Positions 9,526 through 18,429 of a stretch of DNA of 22,500 bases are shown piece after piece (the first letter of the stretch is position 1; each line of letters begins with the position of its first letter). Position numbers and translations under genes: made by a program. Source of the DNA: Halocaridina rubra (Eukaryota; Arthropoda; Malacostraca; Decapoda; Atyidae); contig JAXCGZ010019148.1 in assembly GCA_037179515.1 (NCBI GenBank), forward strand, positions 32,501 through 55,000. The letters are read 5' to 3'. Below the pieces are notes generated by a model. That model made no database searches and was not told the origin of the DNA. It saw only the letters and a list, made by a program, of their open reading frames with translations.

Positions 9526-10399
9526 GGTATCTATAACCAGAGGCATATTATCAACTACATAAATCACAATAAGAAGTCCAGCGGTGACTTTTATTAGAGA
9601 AGCACAGAAGCCATTGACCAGGAAGGCCGTCAGTATATCTTAAAAAGGCAATTGAAATTCTGATGTTATGCTCTCGGTGGTTTATGGACATCAAAAAATG
9701 ATATGTGGAGGTTGTAGATGAGACACCCATTCCTATCTGGACATTCTCGGTGAATAATTGTTAAATTATATTGTTTGCAGCTGGTCATAAGGCTGTTGGG
9801 AATATGCTCTCAGCAAACACATATATACAAGAAGGATGTTGTTCCTCGGGGTGAGTAAAAAAATAAATAAATTAATTGAAAATATGATAGAGAGAAACAC
9901 CGGGAAAGCGGTATTTCAGGGGTAAAAAACTATTAGAAATATTTGTGCAGTCGACCCAATATACAGCACTTATATGATATGGTAAATTTCAGTATCAAAC
10001 TAGATTTACATATAACGCGCAGTTATAAAGTTCGATTGACTCCCCATGTTATGTGATTACTTCAAGCAGAATTTGAAATTCATCTTGAACTTATAAAAAT
10101 TACTCGCTATTCATTAGTATACGTAGACGAGAGAAAAAAAAAAAAAACGGAATACACATCACGCCGCTCTCATGTAAAAATAAAGAATGTAAGTCAATCC
10201 ATATGTAAATAAATAAATAAGAATTAAAATCGCAATAATTCGAAACTCCACTTTTTTTGTACTGATTGTGCACAAAAGGAGAAATAAAGTAATGGGGAGG
10301 ATTACTCTCAATATACAGCTTCTGATTATTATTATTATTATTACCGACTGTACTATTAGAAGAAGAGGTCCACAGAGGATGAGCATCATTACATTATAT

Positions 10400-10532
10400 T
10401 AAGCTTTCGCTTTCCACTAAAATCATCTTCATGATGTTGACGTACTCTTTTGTTGAGAAGTTCTCCCCTCTTCAGCCGAAGAGTACATCAGTTTCTTGAA
10501 GATACTTTAAGTAGTTAGTGAAAGCTTAGTGT
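10400..10532. repeat. Imperfect foldback (inverted repeat)
   Basis: The left arm starts TAAGCTTTC and contains ATCTTCATGATGTTGACGTA. The right arm ends TTAGTGAAAGCTTA and contains AAGAGTACATCAGTTTCTTG, so the two arms pair over much of their length. The arm motif GCTTTCG...ATCTTCA recurs in the tandem repeat at 13550-13900. The likely origin is a small inverted-repeat transposable element fragment, with no coding sequence. Confidence 0.6.
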
Positions 10533-10590
10533 AAATTGATTATTAAGTATTCAAGTTAATGAAATGAAGTGTGTTTTATTTTTATTTATA

Positions 10591-10802
10591 ATAATAATAA
10601 TAATAATAATGATAATTATTATTATTATTATTGGCCACACCCCTTACAGGGGGGAATGAGACTTGTGCATATGTATATATTATTATTATTATTATTATTA
10701 TTATATTATTAGTAGTAGTAGTAGTAGTAGTAATGCTGTTGCTTTTATTATTATCATTACTGGTATTTTCAGTATTATTATTATTACTATTATTATTATT
10801 AT

Positions 10803-10854
<52 letters not shown>

Positions 10855-10946
10855 TATTATTATTATTATTAGCATTATTATTATAACAATAATAATAATT
10901 ATTATTATTAGGTCTGTTGCTGTTGATATTATTATTATTATTATTA

Positions 10947-10993
<47 letters not shown>

Positions 10994-11075
10994 ACAATAA
11001 TAATAATTATTATTATTAGCGCTGTTGCTGTTGATATTATTATTATTATCATTACTAGTGTTATTATGATAATTA
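10591..11075. repeat. Interleaved (AAT)n/(ATT)n array with internal duplication
   Basis: AAT and ATT blocks alternate, so the array contains long self-complementary segments. Unique spacers occur: CCACACCCCTTACAGGGG at about 10635, and GTAGTAGTAATGCTGTTGCT. A 108-bp segment (10883-10990) is followed by a near-copy starting at 10991, both holding CTGTTGCTGTTGATATT (10914 and 11022). All open frames here are repeat translations. Confidence 0.95.
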
Positions 11076-11092
11076 TTATTGGAGATGATGTT

Positions 11093-11223
11093 TTAAAAGT
11101 TCCATCCTCTCATCTGCAATGCAGGTAGTAAGAGGCGACTTAAAAGGTATAGGGAAGGGAACGCGGCTGACCATCCCTCCATCCTTATTTTCCTTGTCCT
11201 GTCACAAAAAAAAAAAAAAAAAA
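11093..11223 (+). mobile_element. Possible poly(A)-tailed retrosequence fragment
   Basis: About 110 bp of non-repetitive, GC-richer DNA between two microsatellites ends in a run of about 20 A (11204-11223). It includes TCCTCTCATCTGCAATGCAG and GGGAACGCGGCTGACC. Sequence ending in a pure A run suggests a retroposed copy (SINE or other transcript). No Pol III boxes and no clear target duplication were found, so the class is open. Confidence 0.35.
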
Positions 11224-11330
11224 ATGATGTAAGAGGTGAGGTAAGATAGTGCACGACGAGCTCTGCTCTCTTGGCTCTTTTGTTACAGTTAAAGCCGCCC
11301 CATAAAATTCAGTTGAATATTACTTAAACT

Positions 11331-11331
11331 A

Positions 11332-11384
<53 letters not shown>

Positions 11385-11520
11385 CATTATTATTATTATT
11401 ATTAAATATAGATGAAACTGATCCGCTACCGTAACAATGATGATTTTTACACCAATACCATACTTCTATTACTACTACAAATAATAATAATAATAATAAA
11501 AATAATAATAATAATAATCC
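11331..11520. repeat. (ATT)n and (AAT)n microsatellites
   Basis: ATT repeats at 11331-11403 and AAT repeats at 11481-11518 flank about 75 bp of ordinary sequence. The two are again mutually complementary. Confidence 0.95.
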
Positions 11521-11755
11521 AGACATCATATCCATTTGAAAGCAGCAAAAGTGTCCACAATTGTAATAGCAAATAAAATTAATTTTTAAATGAATAATAG
11601 GATCCAGTAAGGCTCTATCAAGGACCATCCGTTCTCACCTCTTTTACAGATTACTTCTCGGCAAGAAAAGAATTTCAGGGATCAAGGGATTGCCAATCTA
11701 CGGTCAACAAGTCATAGAGGATATGAAGTTCGATTTCCGTCTCCTTACCATATGG

Positions 11756-11767
11756 AATAATAATATA

Positions 11768-11804
<37 letters not shown>

Positions 11805-11815
11805 TAATATTATTA

Positions 11816-11851
<36 letters not shown>

Positions 11852-11871
11852 TATTATTATTATTATTACTA

Positions 11872-11910
<39 letters not shown>

Positions 11911-11981
11911 CATTATTATTATTATTATTATTATTATTTATTATTATTATTGTAAAAACAACAATAACAAAAAACAACAAA

Positions 11982-12030
<49 letters not shown>

Positions 12031-12108
12031 TAATAATAATAATAAAAATAATAATAATAATTAAAATAATTATATAATACTAATAATAATCATAATAATA
12101 CAGTAATC

Positions 12109-12153
<45 letters not shown>

Positions 12154-12181
12154 TATTAATAATGATAATTATCATCATCAT
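11756..12181. repeat. Large (AAT)n/(ATT)n array
   Basis: More than 400 bp of AAT, then ATT, then AAT blocks with occasional C or G interruptions, ending in ATCATCATCATC. The central ATT block (about 11815-11950) can pair with either flanking AAT block. There is no coding content. From 12182 to 12420 the DNA is AT-rich and featureless. Confidence 0.95.
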
Positions 12182-12654
12182 CATCATATGATGTAAATTA
12201 TATTCACATTCTTAGATAAGGTAATCCTGAACTGTTAAGTATTTGTGCATTTTTAAATCAGGTACTTTATTTACTAATTACCTAAATTTCTACAGGACAC
12301 ATTATTACACGGACACTGGTAAATATAAAATTATATATTCAATAAGAAATAAGAAATTTTAGAAGTTGTAAAAAAATAGTGCTTCTTGCTTTTTTTATAT
12401 TTTTTATTTTAAATAAGCAAATCCTGCTTCAAAAACAGCGCCCGAATGGTGTTGTGATTGGTGCTGCCATCTACCACACGCAACACGCTCGTACATTTTC
12501 GGTAACTTTGCGGAGATCATTCTTAATTTAACCAGTTCTGTTATCCAGAAGGTCCACCAGTGGCTTCTGACCTCACTGAACGATTATTACAATCTAGAAA
12601 TAAATAATAACAAAGAAATTTTCTGATTTATGACTTCGTTCACCGGGTACGGTA

Positions 12655-12664
12655 CGCCATGTTT
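12655..12664 (-). promoter_or_regulatory. YY1/TISU-like initiator AAACATGGCG
   Basis: On the minus strand the bases read AAACATGGCG. This matches the core AANATGGCG shared by YY1 sites and by the TISU element, which combines promoter and start codon in genes with very short leaders. The site lies in the CG-richer 12420-13330 segment between the two divergent genes. The match is one short motif and could be chance. Confidence 0.35.
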
Positions 12665-12760
12665 AGTGGCGATGTTTACAACGACAACGAGAGACACGGA
12701 AGATTTTACAGTACAGCCGCTCATTTTCAAGAGTTTGGGCTTTGATATCCGGTCATGCGA

Positions 12761-12790
12761 TATCCTGAATAACCCATCAGATTCAGGATA
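12761..12790. repeat. 10-bp inverted repeat (stem-loop)
   Basis: TATCCTGAAT (12761-12770) and its exact complement ATTCAGGATA (12781-12790) are separated by 10 bases. Related TATCCT and ATCCTGGAT words follow to about 12820. Its role is unknown. It could be a transposon remnant or a binding site. Confidence 0.6.
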
Positions 12791-12904
12791 GAATCAGTAT
12801 ATCCTAAAGAATCCTGGATAAAGATAAAATACGGTGTTTGTAGCACTATCGGTGGATATACCGTACGGAACAAGTAAGGAGGAGTCTACTAGAGAGCACC
12901 GCCT

Positions 12905-13230
12905 TTTTTAATGACGTCATGAAAAACCACCCATAAAACGCCTACTACTAAGCGACGTGCCTAAGCTCCACCTCTCCTATCGATGACGTCATGTAACTCC
13001 GCCTTTACTACTGCAGACGTCACGCGAGTGTGACTCCACCTTCATAACACCTTCAAGCGGGTCTCGTTGCCGCGTTCCGCCTTTACCGTTCGTGACGTCA
13101 GAAACTCCGCCCTTAAATCGAGATGATGTCATGAAACTCCGCCTTTTTACATTGATGACGTTTGTAAACTCCACCCTCGTCAAGTGATGACGTCACTAAG
13201 CCCCGCCTTCATCAAGGATGACATCCCGAA
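12905..13230. repeat. 31-32 bp degenerate tandem repeat carrying CRE sites
   Basis: Exact TGACGTCA palindromes lie at 12912, 12984, 13093 and 13188. Variants lie at about 12953, 13015 (AGACGTCA), 13124 (TGATGTCA), 13156 (TGACGTTT) and 13219 (TGACATCC). Spacing is 31-32 bp wherever copies are adjacent. Each is followed a few bases later by a CTCCGCC or CTCCACC word. TGACGTCA is the consensus site for CREB/ATF bZIP factors. The array sits 0.7 kb upstream of the plus-strand first exon, so it may act as a promoter or enhancer. It could equally be a minisatellite with no function. Confidence 0.75.
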
Positions 13231-13416
13231 GACGGACAAGAACGTTTAGATTCTGACAACCTGGTGCCGCGGGAGGATGTGCAGCCACCACCATGCGAGG
13301 CGCGTTCAGCAAGGCTTAAATCTTGCCAAAATGTGCATAAATGTGTCGTCTGTGAGTGATAAATAAAATACAAAAAAGGCTCTAATTATGAAGGGTAAAA
13401 ACGAGCAGCAATAAAT

Positions 13417-13905
13417 AAAGCGCCAAAAGTGTGTGTGGTTTTTTCGTACTTATATTAGAAATCTGTGTGGAAATTAATTCCACAAGTGGTATTTATTTGA
13501 AATATTTTGTGGATAAAAGGCATCCCTCTATTTAAACGACGCTTTCGAGTATTGGTGAAGCCATCTCCAGAAGGAAAAAAAAAACGAAAAAAAAATAATT
13601 ATAATATAAATTTGGGAAAAATTACGAATGTATGAAGTCGATTTTGAAATTAATTCTACGAGTGATATTTATTTAAATATCTTTTGGATAAAAGGAATAC
13701 CACCCAACGACGCTTTCGAGTATCGGTTATTCCATCTTCAAAGCGCCAAAGTGTGTGGTATTTACGTACTTAAGAGAATTTACCAATGTATTAATTCCAT
13801 TTGGAAATTAATTCCACAAGTGGTATTTATTTAAATATATTGTGGAAAAAAAGGAATTCCACTCAACGACACTTTCGAGTATCGGTTATTTCCATCTTCA
13901 GGAAG
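13417..13905. repeat. Three diverged copies of a ~100-bp repeat
   Basis: Each copy starts GAAATTAATTC(C/T)AC(A/G)AG, passes through a TATTTAT core and a (A)AAAGG(A/C)AT word, and ends CGACGCTTTCGAGTAT...CCATCTTCA or close to it. Copies begin near 13469, 13645 and 13803. A second word, GCGCCAAA(A)GTGTGTG, occurs at about 13419 and 13744. The GCTTTCGA...ATCTTCAG ending recalls the terminal sequences of Penelope-like elements, but I see no hammerhead core or reverse transcriptase. The last copy ends about 30 bp before the start codon at 13934. Confidence 0.75.
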
Positions 13906-13933
13906 GGAAAAACCAACAAAAATCTTCAAGAAG

Positions 13934-13973
13934 ATGCCGCGACGGAAGCAGGATTGCCCCAAAAGAATGAAAT
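13934..13973 (+). CDS. First coding exon of an RRKQ-type (TSHZ/SALL/FOG-like) gene, partial
   Basis: ATG at 13934 (A at -3) opens MPRRKQDCPKRMK and one extra base, then GTAAGT, a perfect donor. It therefore encodes 13 residues plus 1 nt. The N-terminal RRKQxxPK(R) motif is known in SALL, FOG/U-shaped, BCL11, TSHZ and ZNF827 proteins. There it binds RBBP4/7 and recruits the NuRD repressor complex in the nucleus. From memory, vertebrate TSHZ genes likewise split after a tiny first coding exon, so a teashirt/tiptop homologue is my first guess. ZNF827-like is the next. The zinc-finger exons are not in this window, implying a first intron of more than 8.5 kb. The motif is short, but position, start and donor agree. 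Confidence 0.6.
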
Positions 13974-14459
13974 GTAAGTAAAATAAATAAATATATAAAT
14001 ATATAAACAATAATCATAATGATTCCTAATTGTCATCAAATTATTCATTATTATGTTTGCATTGGCAATTACTTTACTATTTTGCGTTTTTTTTTTTATT
14101 ATATTTCATATTGGTTTCTTGCTATTATCGTGTTTTTCTTTTTTCTTTTTTGTTTTTATAATATAAAAGTGTTTTAATACTGATTATTTAAGAAATATTA
14201 GGTTGATTTTTCCCTTACAAAAATACTTTAATTAAAGTTATATTTTCGTGATACTTTTAATGTTAATTGGGTTAAACTTGTTATTAAATACATTTATATA
14301 TAATATGAGTAAGTGTTTTGTATATGTCCGTGTTTGTTTTTTTTTAATCGAAATTACGTTGTTTTTACCTGTATGTATTTTTCGATTTTTTTATATTTCT
14401 CATACAATTTTTGTTTGAGAAATCCTGTATAGCCTAATCAATATAATTCTCAAAATTCC

Positions 14460-15075
14460 GTTAGTGTTTATATAAAACGAACAGTGTCAGTAGAAAAAAT
14501 AAAGTCGAAAATTTATATAAAATAATTGTTTATAAATTAAATTTATATTTTGATCTAATTATTGGTTCAGTTATAATTATAAAATTTATCGTAATTTTTG
14601 AATACAAAAATATAACGATTAAATTAACATTTACATCAAAGAGAATCAGAGTGAATATAAAATTCGGAAATATTATATAAAATAATATAAGATCAAGTTA
14701 TTAGAGTATCAGATAACGCATTGTAAACGTGAAAGAGATTTGTGGCTTTATAATTTACATTAACATTTACGTAATGCGATCAGTATAAACGGGAATTATA
14801 GAATTAGAAATTTTTTTATAAAATTATATAATGTCAAGTTAATGTAATAAAAATAACGTATTTAAGCATAGGAAAGTGTTACAGCATTATAATTACATTA
14901 ACATTTATATAATTGGAAGAGACTCGGCGGGAAAATAAAATTCGAAAATTTATATAAAATCAATTTTTGTTTGTAAATTATAGTAAATTCTTATCATAGT
15001 ATTGATAACATAATATTATAATACGAAGCGAAAAAACTTGAAAATAAAAATCGAAATTTTATATAAATTTAGTGT
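14460..15075. repeat. ~137-bp degenerate AT-rich tandem repeat
   Basis: The word ATTAACATTTA recurs at 14623, 14759 and 14898 (136 and 139 bp apart). It is followed each time by a CGGGAAT/AATTCG-like stretch and a GAAATTTTATATAAA-type run. Partial copies precede (about 14500) and follow (about 15050). This is diverged satellite-like DNA inside the presumed first intron. The preceding 13980-14460 is AT-rich and featureless. Confidence 0.6.
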
Positions 15076-15201
15076 TGTAATATAATTATATATTTCGATC
15101 ATATAACTGTGTATTATATTAATGTTCAGTGTATCTTTAACACACGAAAATCTTTACATCAAATTTTGAAATTCCACATGTGTTGGAGAATCCTCTCCTG
15201 C

Positions 15202-15220
15202 AGGGGAGCGGCGCTCCCCT
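15202..15220. repeat. GC-rich perfect palindrome
   Basis: AGGGGAGCG, one central G, then CGCTCCCCT: 9-bp arms in a locally GC-rich segment (15180-15330) that stands out from its AT-rich surroundings. It could form a stable hairpin. An open frame of 118 codons overlaps it but looks non-coding. Confidence 0.75.
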
Positions 15221-15549
15221 CCCCCCTAACAGCCTCCCTGGGGGATAGAGAGGTTGGGGACTCAACAAGTAGCAGAAGCCTTTCGCAAACTCGTACCTCT
15301 CTCCTCCACCGTGGCCACCCCCAAACCCTTTTCAACTTTTCCTCCCCTAAAACTCTAGTTTTCCTCCCTCGCTTTTTTTCTCTTTTAACTTTTTTCACTT
15401 TTTTATTTCTTCCCATATCCAAAATTAGGCTATGTTTTGGGTTTATGTTTATACGCTACGAATGAGTGAACTATTCGGGAAATATCAGTAAAATATGCCA
15501 TATTTTTTTTTTTAGTTTATTTCCTTGGTTATTTACGTATGCTAGAGAT

Positions 15550-15860
15550 GAGTGAATTTTTTTTGGGGGGGGGGGTATTAAAGAAGTGGTAAATTTTTAA
15601 TTTCACACCCCAGCTAGTGAAATTAAAAAAAAAAAAGAGTAATTAATCGAAAGTAACTTAAAAAAAATCAAGTATACACTCGTATCTTGAATGAAAGTGA
15701 ATAAACCTAATAAACCTAACCTAAATGTTTAATTTTACACCCTCAATGAGGGGAATCAAAACACAAAAGAATAAAAAAAATCTAACTTACAATACAATAA
15801 TATCAATTATCCATCCATTTCTTAACTGAAGATCAATTAACCTAACCTTACCTAAGTAAA
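15550..15860. repeat. Related ACACCCC hairpin words and CCTAACC stretches
   Basis: TTTAATTTCACACCCCAGCT at about 15598 and TTTAATTTTACACCCTCAAT at about 15729 look like two copies of one word, and each can fold with an adjacent inverted segment. AACCTAACCTAA words occur at about 15713 and 15838 and resemble degenerate arthropod (TTAGG)n telomeric repeat. Their function is unknown. The DNA from 15861 to 17200 shows no other feature. Confidence 0.4.
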
Positions 15861-17202
15861 TTCATAATATTTTACATGACGGGGAGTATGTGCCAACATA
15901 ACTAAAAACATTTATATGTATTTTTTATTAGCCTACTTGCTCAAGGATTGATTGAAGTTTGTTATATTTTATATTAATGCAACACTGATTAGCTATATAG
16001 GCCTAATTGTTGAGGTAGTTTCTTGTTTAATCTTTTTTCTTTGTTTCATTTTATGATTGTGACACCAGGACGGACCCCCCTGCCAAAAAAAAAAAAAATC
16101 TACCCTCATCGGGCCTGGATGGGGAGTATTGTGACTTGTCAGATGTGAAGGGATAATAAGACATGTGTAACGAATAGCCAAGAATATTCGGTGTTGATGG
16201 AGGCATAGAAAGAGAACCGTAACTGAAGGAAGACTTAACATCGAACTGTCCTAGACAGTCATATTTAAGTCCACATCGTGACCCTTCAGCTGTAGTATCT
16301 CAACGGGCGATTGGTGCCATGGGCCAACCTACTACATAGCACATATGCTAGATATGAATGAAGTTTACAGAAATGACGTTAAACAATAGAATTTGCCAGT
16401 ATTCTCTTGTATATTTACGTAAATTACAAGTGTGATATTTTTTTTCTTAATAACACTAAATAAACCAGTTTAGAGTTATTTTCTAGTGTTTTGTGTGCTA
16501 TAAAAATTTTATATTTTAAATTTCAATCAAATAAGCCAGTTTTTTCACCCTTTCAATAGGCAAAAATTGCGGTTTTCTTTGTTTACTTTGATTGGATATG
16601 TGATGAAGTTGCTACTCTGTCTGTAATAAACAATTTTTGGTAACATTTTCCAGGAGAAAATTGGTTATATCTCCTGTGTTACCTGCTTTAAAGTTAGTGA
16701 TATAATTAAATAATATAAATTAATTCCAAGTATATATTGTAAACAATTTTTATTTCTTTCCCATAAACAAATCTGGATATTTTTTGTTCTAAATAGCCTA
16801 CATGCTCTATATTTAATGAGACTATAAATCCAGTGTCTAATTTTGTTTATACTAAGTAAATATTTTTCCTTTCTTGTAAAGAAAAATTTTTGTATTTCTT
16901 AATTTGTTCAAACTTTAGAAGATTGTTTAATAATTGAAAAAAAATAAGCAAGTCCTTTTTACCTTTCTTGAAATTTTTCTTGGTTTGTTTAAACTTAAAC
17001 AGGTTTTATACGCACGAGAAAATATCAGATAAGGTTTCTGGAATGTATGGAATTAACATTTAATTAAACCAAACTTTTTTTTTATTCTTTGCCAAAAATT
17101 GGGTATTCACTATTTTGTTTATGTAGTCATGCGAAAATATTTAAAAAATCGGCAAACTTTACACTCACCTCCCCAGGTAGGACAAATTCTAATGAAATTT
17201 AC

Positions 17203-17240
17203 TAGATTAGGTTAGGGTTGATTAGGTTAGTTAGGTAAGT
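17203..17240. repeat. Degenerate TTAGG-like interstitial telomeric repeat
   Basis: ATTAGGTTAGGGTTGATTAG and following TTAGG words make a short degenerate run of the arthropod telomere unit TTAGG. It is the opposite orientation to the CCTAACC words at 15713 and 15838. Confidence 0.45.
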
Positions 17241-17405
17241 TCACCCCTAATTAAGAAAGGAATTGATAACTGATTTGATTATTTGTTGCTGTAGATAGTT
17301 TCATCATTTTTTCTCAATGTTTATTTTACTTGTTGGGGTGCGAAAGTAAAAAAAATATCAAGTGAGTACTTCACCTGTCGGGAGTGGTCAGTGAGAAGAC
17401 TCGGA

Positions 17406-17723
17406 ATGTTTTGCAGAGAGCAAGAATTAATTTCTCCCTACTTGGGGGACAAGAATACCTCTTCATTGTTCCCCTGCGTGTCTCAAAAGAGTACTAAATG
17501 GGGCTACGCGATTGGATTGGGAGTCCCCGCCTTTCGATATTCCTCCCACAAAGAGTCAAGTTTTTTGCTTTTACTCTGCCCACCCCCTTATAAGGGGGAT
17601 ATGGCTTTTGTATGTGGGCTGGATAGAGAAGAATTCGGTACGAAAGTTCATGTCTACAAAGTAAGCATAAAGCCTAAAAAACTACAGCTTTTAAGTAAGC
17701 CTGGAAAAGTTTGTAAATGTTAA
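17406..17723 (+). CDS. Unassigned open frame, about 105 residues (doubtful)
   Basis: The frame is open from about 17292 and has its first ATG at 17406. It ends at TAA 17721-17723. The segment is clearly more GC-rich than the 30 percent GC DNA around it. The product has a basic N-terminal part, a hydrophobic FLLLLCPPPYKG segment and a Lys-rich C-terminus. I recognise no domain. It contains the 16-bp palindrome at 17583-17598. It may be a fragment of a mobile element or simply a GC-rich island. The evidence for a real gene is weak. Confidence 0.15.
   Translation: MFCREQELISPYLGDKNTSSLFPCVSQKSTKWGYAIGLGVPAFRYSSHKESSFLLLLCPPPYKGDMAFVCGLDREEFGTKVHVYKVSIKPKKLQLLSKPGKVCKC
17583..17598. repeat. 16-bp perfect palindrome
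   Basis: CCCCCTTATAAGGGGG reads the same on both strands. It lies in the GC-rich segment around 17400-17650. A related CCCCTTACAGGGG word occurs at about 10640. Confidence 0.8.
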
Positions 17724-18084
17724 GTACGTGAGGTTATTATATTAAGTTTTTAGTACTTTTTAGAAATATTAAATAAAATTTGTTTTTCTTTTTTCTCTTA
17801 ATTAAAATTTGGATTATTCATGGTTACTTTGTGTTCATGAAAGTGGGTGAACTAATTAGGCTAACTGAATTTTGAAGAAATTTGGAAACATATGAACCTT
17901 GTTTTTCCATTCTCTTAGCCAAAAATGCATATTTCTCTTTTTTTTTTTTTTGTCATCTTTGAGATATAGGCCTAGGTGAAATGAATAGCACATCTAAATA
18001 TAGAATATATTTTCCTAATGTTTCTTTGGTAATTAATATGAGGTCACTTTCTGGTTTCTTAAGTGTTGTACAAAGGAAGATAAG

Positions 18085-18312
18085 GGCCCGAATTCTTGAA
18101 CAGTGTAAACCTAGGACACCATATTGTTAGTTAGCTAGACACATACAAATGGATTTAATAAACACATCTGGCGCGGTTGTGTATGGCTAGGATCCCGTAC
18201 GGGATCCTAGCCATACACAGAACCGCGTCAGATGCGTTTATGAAATCTATTTGTGTGTCTAACTAACTAACAATATGGTATCCTAAGTTTACACTGTTTA
18301 AGAAATCGGGCC
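18085..18312. mobile_element. 228-bp near-perfect palindrome (foldback MITE)
   Basis: The sequence is symmetric about 18198/18199, inside CCCGTACGGG. Arms of 114 bp run from GGCCCGAATTC on the left to its counterpart ending CGGGCC on the right. They differ by roughly ten substitutions and two compensating 2-bp shifts. The inner 40 bp are identical. Flanks read AAG on both sides, a possible 3-bp target duplication. There is no coding sequence. Such hairpin elements are non-autonomous DNA transposons moved by another element's transposase. The superfamily is not decided. Confidence 0.85.
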
Positions 18313-18429
18313 AAGATCGTTACATCTCAAGCTAGTATATTATAATCATACAAAAATCTTATCCCTCTCATTGCCAAACTTAGGAATTTTCCTTATAATT
18401 AGGATATTTTCATAAAATTGGGATATTTT

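Noticed and set aside
9780..9852. Exon-like stretch with TTGTTTGCAG acceptor and GGTGAGT donor on the plus strand
   Set aside because: It is open in one frame for 24 codons, but there is no recognisable peptide and no partner exon in phase nearby. Short AG...GT intervals like this are common by chance.
12905..13230. CRISPR-like array of short repeats with spacers
   Set aside because: The units are directly adjacent and degenerate, with no unique spacers, and the genome is eukaryotic.
13283..13320. Short frame starting at CCACCACCATGCGAG
   Set aside because: The start context is good, but the frame ends after eight codons. It could be an upstream ORF only if this DNA is transcribed, which is not shown.
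15109..15465. 118-codon open frame on the plus strand
   Set aside because: Low-complexity Ser/Leu/Phe-rich translation of pyrimidine-rich DNA, with an equally open frame on the other strand and no domain or splice context.
16054..16100. Possible poly(A)-tailed insertion near the A run at 16085-16098
   Set aside because: No target duplication, Pol III boxes or similarity to the SINE body could be found around the A run.
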